Position numbers and translations under genes: made by a program. The notes under the pieces were generated by a model. That model was not told the origin of the DNA. It saw only the letters and a list, made by a program, of their open reading frames with translations, and searched no databases. 64,000 nucleotides of DNA, taken from Oasisia sp. SBJ-2009 (lineage: Eukaryota > Annelida > Polychaeta > Sabellida > Siboglinidae). Positions 1 through 11,924 of the stretch are shown here, in pieces (position 1 is the first letter of the stretch; every line of letters begins with the position of its first letter). The stretch lies in the NCBI GenBank assembly GCA_964017155.1, contig OZ024857.1, forward strand, positions 28,238,601-28,302,600, read 5' to 3'.

Positions 1-440
1 AAGCAACTATTATGCACGACAGATTAAGTGAGATTCGCATGAGAGTATAAAGCAAATACTACAAATTGCCCGGCAGAATGGGAGCGAGGAATACAAACTA
101 CACGCGCAAAGCAGGAGTGTGAAGCAAATATTACAAACTGCATGTTAGGTGAGGATGTAATGCAAGTATTAATAAGCTACACATATGATGCAATTATAAA
201 CGACACCTGAATGAGAATATGTAGCAAACATCACACACTACATATTATTAAACATGAAAATTCAAAGCGAGCAAAATAAATCCACAAAACTGAAATATGC
301 TGACCATGCAACAACGATTCGAGGATCGATGTAATCCCTCAGGCTTCCATCAGGATTGAATTCCTGAAATTGTCAAAAAGTCAGTGATTTTCACAAGTTT
401 GCCATACAGATACAATTCCAGATGGCAAGTGGATAAGTAA
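1..440. repeat. Segmental duplicate of 61951-62395 (TOP1 3' region)
   Basis: The first ~440 bases match 61951-62395 in the same orientation; the opening ~65 bases are almost identical. Both copies contain the TOP1 active-site exon at the same relative place and run on into the linker exon. This is the paralogous 3' part of two tandem TOP1 genes. Small indels and substitutions accumulate after the first 70 bases. Confidence 0.85.
305..363 (-). CDS. TOP1: TOP1-B exon with the active-site tyrosine
   Basis: A 59-nt exon preceded by an AATTTCAG acceptor and followed by a GTCAGC donor. It is read from phase 0 and leaves two bases for the next exon. It encodes GSLRDYIDPRIVVA, matching the TOP1 segment whose tyrosine forms the covalent 3'-phosphotyrosyl bond with DNA. 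Length and phases equal those of the paralogous exon at 62246-62304. The Tyr-Ile-Asp-Pro-Arg core is kept, but the usual Ser-Lys three and four residues before the Tyr reads Ser-Leu, a departure from the family signature. The terminal exon that should follow is outside the window. TOP1 identity is secure; activity of this copy is not shown. Confidence 0.88.
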
Positions 441-672
441 ACATTTATCTTATTGAAACAGAAACTTTTGTGTGTTTACCTTTTACATGCACTTTCAAAA
501 ATGTTTTTGCATTTTGTTTTGATACATTATCATTCAGCTGGCATTTACCCAATCTACAAATAACTGTATTCCTGTCAAAGGTGTGGTGTATCTGCACAGA
601 CATGCCTATTGCACACATATGCATGCACAAAAGCATGCACACGCACACACACGACATGTGATTATTATTGAC

Positions 673-706
673 CTTTCCAGTTAACTTCAGCTCCAGGACT
701 TTCAGT
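673..706 (-). pseudogene. TOP1: Truncated TOP1-B linker exon C (unit 0)
   Basis: Only the 3' third of a C exon remains (LKVLELKLTGK followed by the AAG/GTCAAT donor). It breaks directly into a TA tract, so its acceptor and first half are gone. It is the copy nearest the active-site exon and probably marks the original edge of the amplification. Confidence 0.7.
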
Positions 707-764
707 TATATATATATATATTATGTACACACATATATCTTATGATTGTATATATACATGTATG

Positions 765-821
<57 letters not shown>

Positions 822-835
822 TATATATATGAATA
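707..835. repeat. (TA)n / (TATG)n microsatellite
   Basis: Alternating TA tract with short ATGT interruptions. It replaces the missing part of unit 0 of the linker array. Confidence 0.9.
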
Positions 836-1077
836 CGTGAATTCTAATAGGGCCCAACTCCACACAATTTTTCAATTTTCCCTTTTAGCACGAATTGTAG
901 TCTTCAATTAGCTATGCATATGAATACATCATAAACAGGCCCAACTGCACTGTTTGTGTCGCACAATTAAGGAACGACATACATTGTGTGGTGTATCTGC
1001 ACTGACACACCTATTGCACAAATATGCACACACAAAAGCATGCACACGCACACACACGACATGTGATTATTATTGAC

Positions 1078-1162
1078 CTTTCCAGTTAACTCAGCCTCCA
1101 GGGTTTTCAGTTCTCTTTCTAATTTCTCCACTATTTTCTTCTTCGCAACAGCATCGTTTCCA
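1078..1162 (-). CDS. TOP1: TOP1-B linker exon C1
   Basis: An 85-nt exon (enters with one base, leaves phase 0) between a TTGTTCCAG acceptor and the AAG/GTCAAT donor. It encodes GNDAVAKKKIVEKLEREL followed by KTLEAELTGK, a charged helix like the second arm of the TOP1 linker hairpin. Of the six B copies this one is closest to the TOP1-A exon (62601-62685), suggesting it is the least altered. Confidence 0.8.
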
Positions 1163-1594
1163 CTGGAACAACATTAACAATTTCTCAGACCACACCACCA
1201 AGTTGGATAACTGACTGGACAAAAAAGATGTAGCCAGAAACATGTGGGAATGTTCCAGTACACAGTTGATGGTGAACATTTTACTTACTTCCTCTTGGTG
1301 AATCCATTTTTAAAATACGTTCTTATATAACACAATATACATTAACCAGTCTTTAAGACTTTCAAAAACATTTTGCACTTTGTTTCCTGATAGACTTGTT
1401 CAGTTAAACACCATTCTGACATCTCTTGGAAGCATTCTTGCTGCAGTTACAGCATAAAAACTGTTTAAAGACATATAACCACCACGTCTGTAGCAATCCC
1501 GTAGCAAGAAGATTCAATCCGGAAGTCTCCAGGTTAAGAGTCTGGCATTCTAAAAATAACAACTTCACAATACACATAAATCTTTATACTACAC

Positions 1595-1647
1595 CTGGCT
1601 CATTCAGAGGTCTTGGCAGCCTGGATTTCTTTCTTCTTTGCACCAAT
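1595..1647 (-). pseudogene. TOP1: TOP1-B linker exon X1 with in-frame TGA
   Basis: A 53-nt exon equivalent with intact splice sites (TGAATAG acceptor, AG/GTGTAG donor). Codon 16 is TGA where all other units read CGA, a typical CpG transition. If included in an mRNA it would stop translation before the active-site tyrosine. Skipping exons X1 and C1 together keeps the frame. Confidence 0.8.
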
Positions 1648-1863
1648 CTATTCAATGACAAGAACAAGCAATCAATGTACGAATTAATCAAACGTATATT
1701 ATAGAATGAGAAACCAAATACTGCATACAACACTTAATAAAAACATAGTCTGATATGAATAACACATTGTAAACTGAAAAGTATTTAACCCAAAGTCTTC
1801 ATAAATTAATAACCAGTTAGTTCCAGTCGAGATAATATGCAAGCAATGTACACAAAATTACAT

Positions 1864-1947
<84 letters not shown>

Positions 1948-2330
1948 ATATACAATCATAAAATATGTGTGTACATAATAATATATATATATATATATAC
2001 ATATATATATACATGTATATATATATATATTATGTACACACATATATCTTCTGATTGTATATATACATATAATATATATATATGAATACATGAATTCTAA
2101 AAGGGCCCAACTCCACACAATTTTTCAATTTTCCCTTTTTGCACGAATTGTAGTCTTCAATTAGCTATGCATATGAATACATCATAAACAGGCCCAATTG
2201 CACTGTTTGTGTCGCACAATTAAGGAACGACATACATTGTGTGCTGTACCTGCACTGACACACCTATTGCACAAATATGCATGCACAAAAGCATGCACAC
2301 GCACACACATGACATGTGATTATTATTGAC

Positions 2331-2415
2331 CTTTCCAGTTAACTCAGCCTCCAGGGTTTTCAGTTCTCCCTCTAATTGCTTCACTTTTTTCTTCTCCGCA
2401 ACAGCATTGTCTCCA
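2331..2415 (-). CDS. TOP1: TOP1-B linker exon C2
   Basis: 85 nt, open. It encodes GDNAVAEKKKVKQLEGEL and then KTLEAELTGK. The residue pattern (charged with Leu every 3-4) fits the second linker helix. Sequence identical to C3. Confidence 0.8.
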
Positions 2416-2847
2416 CTGGAACAACATTAACAATTTCTCAGACCACACCACCAAGTTGGATAACTGTCTGGACAAAAAAGATGTAGCCAGAAACATGTGG
2501 GAATGTTCCAGTACACAGTTGATGGTGAACATTTTACTTACTTCCTCTTGGTGAATCCATTTTTAAAATACGTTCTTATATAACACAATATACATTAACC
2601 AGTCTTTAAGACTTTCAAAAACATTTTGCACTTTGTTTCCTGATAGACTTGTTCAGTTAAACACCATTCTGACATCTCTTGGAAGCATTCTTGCTGCAGT
2701 TACAGCATAAAAACTGTTTAAAGACAAATAACCACCATGTCTGTAGCAATCCCGTAGCAAGAAGATTCAATCCGGGAGTCTCCAGGTTAAGAGTCTGGCA
2801 TTCTAAAAATAACAACTTCACAATACACATAAATCTTTATACTACAC

Positions 2848-2900
2848 CTGGCTCGTTCAGAGGTCTTGGCAGCCTGGATTTCTTTCTTCTTTGCACCAAT
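2848..2900 (-). CDS. TOP1: TOP1-B linker exon X2
   Basis: 53 nt, open; encodes IGAKKKEIQAAKTSERA plus two bases completing a Ser with C2. It aligns with the TOP1-A exon beginning IDAKQKEIQ and with the start of the first linker helix of animal TOP1. Confidence 0.8.
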
Positions 2901-3116
2901 CTATTCAATGACAAGAACAAGCAATCAATGTACGAATTAATCAAACGTATATTATAGAATGAGAAACCAAATACTGCATACAACACTTAATAAAAACATA
3001 GTCTGATATGAATAACACATTGTAAACTGAAAAGTATTTAACCCAAAGTCTTCATAAATTAATAACCAGTTAGTTCCAGTCGTGATAATATGCAAGCACT
3101 GTACACAAAATTACAT

Positions 3117-3199
<83 letters not shown>

Positions 3200-3581
3200 C
3201 ATAAAATATGTGTGTACATAATAATATATATATATATATATATATACATATATATATACATGTATATATATATATATATATTATGTACACACATATATCT
3301 TCTGATTGTATATATACATATAATATATATATATGAATACATGAATTCTAAAAGGGCCCAACTCCACACAATTTTTCAATTTTCCCTTTTTGCACGAATT
3401 GTAGTCTTCAATTAGCTATGCATATGAATACATCATAAACAGGCCCAATTGCACTGTTTGTGTCGCACAATTAAGGAACGACATACATTGTGTGCTGTAC
3501 CTGCACTGACACACCTATTGCACAAATATGCATGCACAAAAGCATGCACACGCACACACATGACATGTGATTATTATTGAC

Positions 3582-3666
3582 CTTTCCAGTTAACTCAGCC
3601 TCCAGGGTTTTCAGTTCTCCCTCTAATTGCTTCACTTTTTTCTTCTCCGCAACAGCATTGTCTCCA
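3582..3666 (-). CDS. TOP1: TOP1-B linker exon C3
   Basis: 85 nt, open, same peptide as C2. Units 2 and 3 look like the most recent duplication in the array. Confidence 0.8.
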
Positions 3667-4098
3667 CTGGAACAACATTAACAATTTCTCAGACCACACC
3701 ACCAAGTTGGATAACTGTCTGGACAAAAAAGATGTAGCCAGAAACATGTGGGAATGTTCCAGTACACAGTTGATGGTGAACATTTTACTTACTTCCTCTT
3801 GGTGAATCCATTTTTAAAATACGTTCTTATATAACACAATATACATTAACCAGTCTTTAAGACTTTCAAAAACATTTTGCACTTTGTTTCCTGATAGACT
3901 TGTTCAGTTAAACACCATTCTGACATCTCTTGGAAGCATTCTTGCTGCAGTTACAGCATAAAAACTGTTTAAAGACAAATAACCACCATGTCTGTAGCAA
4001 TCCCGTAGCAAGAAGATTCAATCCGGGAGTCTCCAGGTTAAGAGTCTGGCATTCTAAAAATAACAACTTCACAATACACATAAATCTTTATACTACAC

Positions 4099-4151
4099 CT
4101 GGCTCGTTCAGAGGTCTTGGCAGCCTGGATTTCTTTCTTCTTTGCACCAAT
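4099..4151 (-). CDS. TOP1: TOP1-B linker exon X3
   Basis: 53 nt, open, same peptide as X2; acceptor and donor unchanged. Confidence 0.8.
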
Positions 4152-4367
4152 CTATTCAATGACAAGAACAAGCAATCAATGTACGAATTAATCAAACGTA
4201 TATTATAGAATGAGAAACCAAATACTGCATACAACACTTAATAAAAACATAGTCTGATATGAATAACACATTGTAAACTGAAAAGTATTTAACCCAAAGT
4301 CTTCATAAATTAATAACCAGTTAGTTCCAGTCGTGATAATATGCAAGCACTGTACACAAAATTACAT

Positions 4368-4452
<85 letters not shown>

Positions 4453-4833
4453 CATAAAATATGTGTGTACATAATAATATATATATATATATATATATAC
4501 ATATATATATACATGTATATATATATATATATATATGTACACACATATATCTTCTGATTGTATATATACATATAATATATATATATGAATACATGAATTC
4601 TAAAAGGGCCCAACTCCACACAATTTTTCAATTTTCCCTTTTTGCACGAATTGTAGTCTTCAATTAGCTATGCATATGAATACATCATAAACAGGCCCAA
4701 TTGCACTGTTTGTGTCGCACAATTAAGGAACGACATACATTGTGTGCTGTACCTGCACTGACACACCTATTGCACAAATATGCATGCACAAAAGCATGCA
4801 CACGCACACACATGACATGTGATTATTATTGAC

Positions 4834-4918
4834 CTTTCCAGTTAACTCAGCCTCCAGGGTTTTCAGTTCTCCCTCTAATTGCTTCACTTTTTTCTTCTTC
4901 GCAACAGCATTGTTTCCA
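4834..4918 (-). CDS. TOP1: TOP1-B linker exon C4
   Basis: 85 nt, open; begins GNNAVAKKKKVKQLEGEL, differing from C2/C3 at two positions. Same splice sites. Confidence 0.8.
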
Positions 4919-5350
4919 CTGGAACAACATTAACAATTTCTCAGACCACACCACCAAGTTGGATAACTGTCTGGACAAAAAAGATGTAGCCAGAAACATG
5001 TGGGAATGTTCCAGTACACAGTTGATGGTGAACATTTTACTTACTTCCTCTTGGTGAATCCATTTTAAAAATACGTTCTTATATAACACAATATACATTA
5101 ACCAGTCTTTAAGACTTTCAAAAACATTTTGCACTTTGTTTCCTGATAGACTTGTTCAGTTAAACACCATTCTGACATCTCTTGGAAGCATTCTTGCTGC
5201 AGTTACAGCATAAAAACTGTTTAAAGACATATAACCACCACGTCTGTAGCAATCCCGTAGCAAGAAGATTCAATCCGGGAGTCTCCAGGTTAAGAGTCTG
5301 GCATTCTAAAAATAACAACTTCACAATACACATAAATCTTTATACTACAC

Positions 5351-5403
5351 CTGGCTCGTTCAGAGGTCTTGGCAGCCTGGATTTCTTTCTTCTTTGCACC
5401 AAT
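5351..5403 (-). CDS. TOP1: TOP1-B linker exon X4
   Basis: 53 nt, open, with the CGA (Arg) codon intact at position 16. Splice sites as in the other units. Confidence 0.8.
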
Positions 5404-5619
5404 CTATTCAATGACAAGAACAAGCAATCAATGTACGAATTAATCAAACGTATATTATAGAATGAGAAACCAAATACTGCATACAACACTTAATAAAAAC
5501 ATAGTCTGATATGAATAACACATTGTAAACTGAAAAGTATTTAACCCAAAGTCTTCATAAATTAATAACCAGTTAGTTCCAGTCGTGATAATATGCAAGC
5601 AATGTACACAAAATTACAT

Positions 5620-5698
<79 letters not shown>

Positions 5699-6080
5699 CA
5701 ATCATAAAATATGTGTGTACATAATAATATATATATATATATATACATATATATATACATGTATATATATATATATATATTATGTACACACATATATCTT
5801 CTGATTGTATATATACATATAATATATATATATGAATACATGAATTCTAAAAGGGCCCAACTCCACACAATTTTTCAATTTTCCCTTTTTGCAAGAATTG
5901 TAGTCTTCAATTAGCTATGCATATGAATACATCATAAACAGGCCCAATTGCACTGTTTGTGTCGCACAATTAAGGAACGACATACATTGTGTGCTGTACC
6001 TGCACTGACACACCTATTGCACAAATATGCATGCACAAAAGCATGCACACGCACACACATGACATGTGATTATTATTGAC

Positions 6081-6165
6081 CTTTCCAGTTAACTCAGCCT
6101 CCAGGGTTTTCAGTTCTCCCTCTAATTGCTTCACTTTTTTCTTCTTCGCAACAGCATTGTTTCCA
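6081..6165 (-). CDS. TOP1: TOP1-B linker exon C5
   Basis: 85 nt, open; same peptide as C4, pairing units 4 and 5. Confidence 0.8.
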
Positions 6166-6597
6166 CTGGAACAACATTAACAATTTCTCAGACCACACCA
6201 CCAAGTTGGATAACTGTCTGGACAAAAAAGATGTAGCCAGAAACATGTGGGAATGTTCCAGTACACAGTTGATGGTGAACATTTTACTTACTTCCTCTTG
6301 GTGAATCCATTTTTAAAATACGTTCTTATATAACACAATATACATTAACCAGTCTTTAAGACTTTCAAAAACATTTTGCACTTTGTTTCCTGATAGACTT
6401 GTTCAGTTAAACACCATTCTGACATCTCTTGGAAGCATTCTTGCTGCAGTTACAGCATAAAAACTGTTTAAAGACAAATAACCACCATGTCTGTAGCAAT
6501 CCCGTAGCAAGAAGATTCAATCCGGGAGTCTCCAGGTTAAGAGTCTGGCATTCTAAAAATAACAACTTCACAATACACATAAATCTTTATACTACAC

Positions 6598-6650
6598 CTG
6601 GCTCGTTCAGAGGTCTTGGCAGCCTGGATTTCTTTCTTCTTTGCACCAAT
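6598..6650 (-). CDS. TOP1: TOP1-B linker exon X5
   Basis: 53 nt, open, same peptide as X2-X4. Downstream in the same intron is an unusually long (TATATG)n/(TA)n tract. Confidence 0.8.
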
Positions 6651-6866
6651 CTATTCAATGACAAGAACAAGCAATCAATGTACGAATTAATCAAACATAT
6701 ATTATAGAATGAGAAACCAAATACTGCATACAACACTTAATAAAAACATAGTCTGATATGAATAACACATTGTAAACTGAAAAGTATTTAACCCAAAGTC
6801 TTCATAAATTAATAACCAGTTAGTTCCAGTCGTGATAATATGCAAGCAATGTACACAAAATTACAT

Positions 6867-7036
<170 letters not shown>

Positions 7037-7067
7037 ATACAATCATAAAATATGTGTGTACATAATA

Positions 7068-7100
<33 letters not shown>

Positions 7101-7417
7101 CATGTATATATATATATTATGTACACACATATATCTTCTGATTGTATATATACATATAATATATATATATGAATACATGAATTCTAAAAGGGCCCAACTC
7201 CACACAATTTTTCAATTTTCCCTTTTTGCACGAATTGTAGTCTTCAATTAGCTATGCATATGAATACATCATAAACAGGCCCAATTGCACTGTTTGTGTC
7301 GCACAATTAAGGAACGACATACATTGTGTGCTGTACCTGCACTGACACACCTATTGCACAAATATGCATGCACAAAAGCATGCACACGCACACACATGAC
7401 ATGTGATTATTATTGAC

Positions 7418-7502
7418 CTTTCCAGTTAACTCAGCCTCCAGGGTTTTCAGTTCTCCCTCTAATTGCTTCACTTTTTTCTTCTCCGAAACAGCATTGTTTC
7501 CA
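7418..7502 (-). CDS. TOP1: TOP1-B linker exon C6
   Basis: 85 nt, open; begins GNNAVSEKKKVKQLEGEL (an Ala to Ser change unique to this unit). Confidence 0.8.
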
Positions 7503-7936
7503 CTGGAACAACATTAACAATTTCTCAGACCACACCACCAAGTTGGATAACTGTCTGGACAAAAAAGATGTAGCCAGAAACATGTGGGAATGTTCCAGTA
7601 CACAGTTGATGGTGAACATTTTACTTACTTCCTCTTGGTGTATCAATTTTTAAAATACGTTCTTATATAACACAATATACATTAACCAGTCTTTAAGACT
7701 AAGACAAAAACATTTTGCACTTTGTTTCCTGATAGACTTGTTCAGTTAAACACCATTCTGACATCTCTTGGAAGCATTCTTGCTGCAGTTACAGCATAAA
7801 AACTGTTTAAAGACAAATAACCACCATGTCTGTAGCAATCCCGTAGCAAGAAGATTCAATCCGGGAGTCTCCAGGTTAAGAGTCTGGCATTCTAAAAATA
7901 ACAACTTCACAATACACATAAATCTTTATACTACAC

Positions 7937-7989
7937 CTATCTCGTTCAGAGGTCTTGGCATCCTGGATTTCTTTCTTCTTTGCACCAAT
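7937..7989 (-). CDS. TOP1: TOP1-B linker exon X6
   Basis: 53 nt, open, first linker exon in transcript order. It follows the histidine exon at 12189-12310 in phase 0 (KTK joined to IGAKKK). Differences from the other units: Ala to Asp before the donor, and Ala to Asp at codon 10 or 11. Confidence 0.78.
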
Positions 7990-8209
7990 CTATTCAATGA
8001 CAAGAACAAGCAATCAATGTACGAATTAATCAAACATATATTATAGAATGAGAAACCAAATACTGCATACAACACTTAATAAAAACATAGTCTGATATGA
8101 ATAACACATTGTAAACTGAAAAGTATTTAACCCAAAGTCTTCATAAATTAATAACCAGTTAGTTCCAGTCGTGATAATATGCAAGCAATGTACACAAAAT
8201 TACACACAT

Positions 8210-8219
<10 letters not shown>

Positions 8220-8252
<33 letters not shown>

Positions 8253-8276
8253 CATAAAATATATAGGTGTGTACAT

Positions 8277-8337
<61 letters not shown>

Positions 8338-8385
8338 GTACACACATATACCTTATGATTGTATATATACATGTATGTATACATG

Positions 8386-8445
<60 letters not shown>

Positions 8446-8450
8446 ATATG
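8220..8450. repeat. (TA)n microsatellite block
   Basis: Nearly pure TA dinucleotide tracts interrupted by short unique pieces, closing the linker array on its right side. Confidence 0.95.
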
Positions 8451-8454
8451 AATA

Positions 8455-8656
8455 CGTGAATTCTAAAAGGGCCCAACTCCACACAATTTTTCAATTTTCC
8501 CTTTTTGCACGAATTGTAGTCTTCAATTAGCTATGCATATGAATACATTATAAACAGGCCCAATTGCACTGTTTAAGTCGCACAAGGAACGACATACATT
8601 ATGTGGTGACTTCTAAAAGGGCCCAACTCCACTAATTCGGCCCTTTTAGAATTCAC
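8455..8656. mobile_element. ~200-bp MITE-like element with ~18-bp inverted ends
   Basis: The left end GTGAATTCTAAAAGGGCC is mirrored by GGCCCTTTTAGAATTCAC at the right end. The inside carries the sequence also present as a half copy in every unit of the linker array (for example near 845, 2098 and 3352). No coding capacity. A diverged relative is at 11612-11825. Confidence 0.7.
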
Positions 8657-8969
8657 TTGTGAATAACCTCTAGATGGCAGCACCAGGTGTCTAATCTATG
8701 CTGACTGGCAACGTTTGGCCCAATTTTGAATGGGTTACCGAAGTTTGCGCAAAAGAAATGAAGTAGAGTGGGCAAAGAACAACAGAAAACAGAAGAAATC
8801 AGCAGAAAACAACACAAATCTACTGAATGGTAGATTCGATAAGGTTATGCATCGTCTTCCTGTCAGGGCCTGGGGACACAGTTATTGGCCATGTGACCGT
8901 GACCGTGACTTTGGCGTAATTGAGAAATTACAAAGAAAGAGGGAGGTTGTGAGTTACCCTTACAAAAAA

Positions 8970-9260
8970 ATACCATTCAAATACCATTAATGGTACTAGG
9001 GGGTATAATGGCCAATGGTATTTGAATGGTACTTCAATGGTACTTTGGTGGTCTGTGTATATAAACAGTTGAATGGTATTTGAATGGTACTAGGAATACT
9101 GTTCAGTGGTATCTGAATGGTACTTGACTGAATGCTATTCTGAATGGTTCAATGGTATTCTGAATGGTACTTATAAGAAGTTTTTCAGCTTCTTCGTCAA
9201 TGATATTCTGAATGGTATACCATTGATGCCTGATTTTATCATTGAATGGTCCAATGGTAA
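8970..9260. repeat. Degenerate AATGGTA-rich short repeats
   Basis: Many near-copies of GAATGGTATT/GAATGGTACTT in direct orientation, with two inverted copies at the left edge (CAAATACCATT). No credible coding sequence. Confidence 0.75.
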
Positions 9261-9299
9261 TGAATGCATTTTACACACGTCAAGGATACGTAAAAGATG

Positions 9300-10740
9300 G
9301 CACAAAGACCCTAGTTGTGTTAGAGCGCCCTCTGTTGAATTAGGTTTTGTGGTACCTCATAGACCCTGCATGACATGTTATTTTTGTGGCAGTTACAACT
9401 CTCAGTGCTGCATGCTTTCCCCTCTGATTTGCAGCCACAGTTTATGACATCAATGAGACCCTGGGGAGCGGGAAGACCAGTGTCAACGCAGGGTGACGGA
9501 ATACTGTCCTTCACCTCCCAACCAAAATGTCCACCTTTGGAGGTCCTTGCTGATCAGCATCATTTGAAGATGTACTCTGTGTACATAGAGATATAAGTTC
9601 AGTTCTGTGGGGGATAATGCCATGATGCGCATAGGCTTTCCCGTCTTCCTTGAGTAAATCCTGTAACGTGCCTCGCTCATCGTGGTTCCTAGTGGCTGAC
9701 CATACAAGGCTGCGAAGAACCTTTGACCTGTTTCCATAAGGTCTGAATGTGTGGCATCCTCTTCTCCCAGCACCTGGTACAACCCAGGAAAATCACCTGC
9801 CTGAAGAGTATTCAGTGTACTGATTTTACCCTAATTAAAGGGGTAGGACACAGTGTCGCACCCAGTAAGAACATGCATACCCATTAGCTGCAAACACTTA
9901 GGACCCAGCTCGGTACAGGTCGCGTTGATGTCCACAACCACACCATTCCAGCACCATCTGCATACACTAGTGCAATTGCATTTTCTAACATCACAAAGAC
10001 ATCAGTATCATCACTGAGGATTCAGATTACATATTCACCAAATTCTGCAGCTTGTAGCATGTATGCTATCATAGTGACATCAGCCTCATCGTGTGTGAAT
10101 GCACCATCATCTCGACTGTCCATTGTCACATTAGGACTGAGGTTGAATAAGGACGGCACCCACGAGAGTTCCTGCTTGTTGTGCTGTTCTTAAGAATGGC
10201 ATCCCGATTGGGTAGTGGTCTGTTGGCGGTCAGGTTGTAATCTGTGGAACCCTCACCAGCACGTCGCATTCCTTCGTGATCTTTAGCTGACAGATCATCA
10301 TACATATCGAAGACAACCTGGTAGATGTTTTCACTGAGGTCAGAGGTATCTCTGCCGTGTGGCCAAACAATGTAATAAAGCATCTGTTGCATATCCACTA
10401 TGACAATGTCTGGAGTGGGAGCAGAGACTTGTTTCAATCCGAGACGATTGGCTAGGATAGATTTGTTCCCCTTGCATAAGCAGCCATACTCATCGATGAG
10501 CAAGTGAGGTAGTGCACAACTCATATTGGCATATGGGCGCCAGCTGCAACTGTTGCTTTTGTCCAACCATAAGCAAACGAAGGAACACTGTCTCCAAATC
10601 AAACGCTGTCTTGTCACCAACATGCTTCGTTTAAACTGCTTCATCGTCTTCACTTGACTGGAAATCTTGGCATGGAATCCAGATGGAAGGGAGTTGCAGA
10701 ATGAATATGCCATCTTCTCACCAATAAGTACGGCATCACT
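9300..10740 (-). pseudogene. Degenerate copy of an uncharacterised repetitive protein family
   Basis: Reading leftwards, fragments in several frames resemble the family also present at 22040-24831 (plus). They include VDMQQMLYYI with a downstream RRAGEGSTDYNL (10.5-10.2 kb), a SDDTDVFVML segment (about 10.0 kb, equivalent to the DTDVMVLAV of the other copy), LRYRIYSRKTGKP-like residues near 9.7 kb, and a cysteine cluster CGCKSEGKACSTESCNC near 9.4 kb. Stops and frameshifts separate them, so this copy is dead. The conserved DxD-like segment and CXC-like cysteine tail are visible; no biochemical function is known to me. It lies in the TOP1-B intron between the histidine exon and the first linker exon. 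Confidence 0.6.
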
Positions 10741-11604
10741 GACATTGACCTCATTTGCAGCTACCTGATCATTGACAATATTGTAAAGTACATCACTGTT
10801 GATTGATAGTGGATGGGAATGTAAAATGGTAAATTTCCAGAATAATTATAGAAATGCATAATGTTAGAGTGGTATTATCGGTCAATGTCAATTAGTGCAG
10901 TTGGCATTCTTTTTCAATTGCATAATATTTTTTTAATACAGATCATATCTTCACTTTTTCATTAATTACTTTTGTTATTTCTGTATTATTTCTTATTTCT
11001 TTTGACTTTACTAGTCCCGCTGTCTAGTAAAATAAATGCAGAAGTTCTACCCCTGGAATAGCCTCAACACTGTACCGAGTTGTTGTAGAAATTATACTTG
11101 TCAATAATGGTATTGTGTAGTAAAATATATGCCTGTGGCACAGGCATATATATAAATGTAATATAAGCACAGGCCCTGTGCTTATATTACATTTATCTTT
11201 ATCATAATCATTGACCACGAAAATGTGGTTGTAGACAACAGTTTTTGTCATTACTATCATGCATACTTTTAGAGATTTTGAAAAAAGTAGTTTCTTTAAT
11301 AATGGCGGTGGCTAATTTGCATATTAGCAATATATATTTACATATTACAACTTTCTAATGGTGTCTATCATAATCATTCACCATGAAAACATAAGCATAG
11401 ACATAATTTTTGTGACTTTATCATGCATACTTTCGACAGTATTGAGTAAAACAGATGTTTCTATAAAGGCCGCACTAATTTGCATATACCAAAATTTCCC
11501 CAAGATTGTTGGAGTGACAACCCAACTGGATTTCATCAACCCGTATGATGTTAAAACCACCAAAAACCTTATACTACAGAAAATTCATAGGTTCACCATT
11601 ATAA
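10741..11604. other. Intronic A/T-rich stretch, no gene seen
   Basis: Part of the TOP1-B intron 12188-7990. It contains a ~125-bp direct duplication (about 11205-11330 and 11368-11490, both with ATCATGCATACTTT) and the palindromes listed separately. Confidence 0.6.
11125..11196. repeat. Two adjacent palindromes
   Basis: TGCCTGTGGCACAGGCA is an odd-centred palindrome. It is followed at 11152-11196 by two perfect 22-bp arms with almost no loop (centre CAGGCCCTG). Either strand could form a cruciform or hairpin. Confidence 0.85.
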
Positions 11605-11611
11605 GCATAGG

Positions 11612-11825
11612 AGCGTCAAATGGACTAAAGGGCCCAACTCCACAACTGAAAAGTTTTTTTCACATCTTTATAACAAGTGATATCACAACCATATTGTGTT
11701 CTGCCAACAATACTCTACACATACAAAATACAACATGTTGTGGAAATTACATATTCAGAAACATAATTAGAAAAAAAATCCTCCTGCACAATTTTGTGGG
11801 GTGGAGTTGAGCCCTTTTAGATATT
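11612..11825. mobile_element. MITE-like element, relative of 8455-8656
   Basis: CTAAAGGGCCCAACTCCACA at the left is mirrored by GTGGAGTTGAGCCCTTTTAG at the right, about 200 bp apart. This is the same spacing and terminal motif as the element at 8455-8656. Non-coding. Confidence 0.65.
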
Positions 11826-11831
11826 CACCGA

Positions 11832-11836
<5 letters not shown>

Positions 11837-11909
<73 letters not shown>
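11837..11909. repeat. (AT)n microsatellite
   Basis: Uninterrupted AT dinucleotide tract of ~72 bp next to the MITE end. Confidence 0.95.
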
Positions 11910-11910
<1 letters not shown>

Positions 11911-11924
11911 CATAAATTACATAT

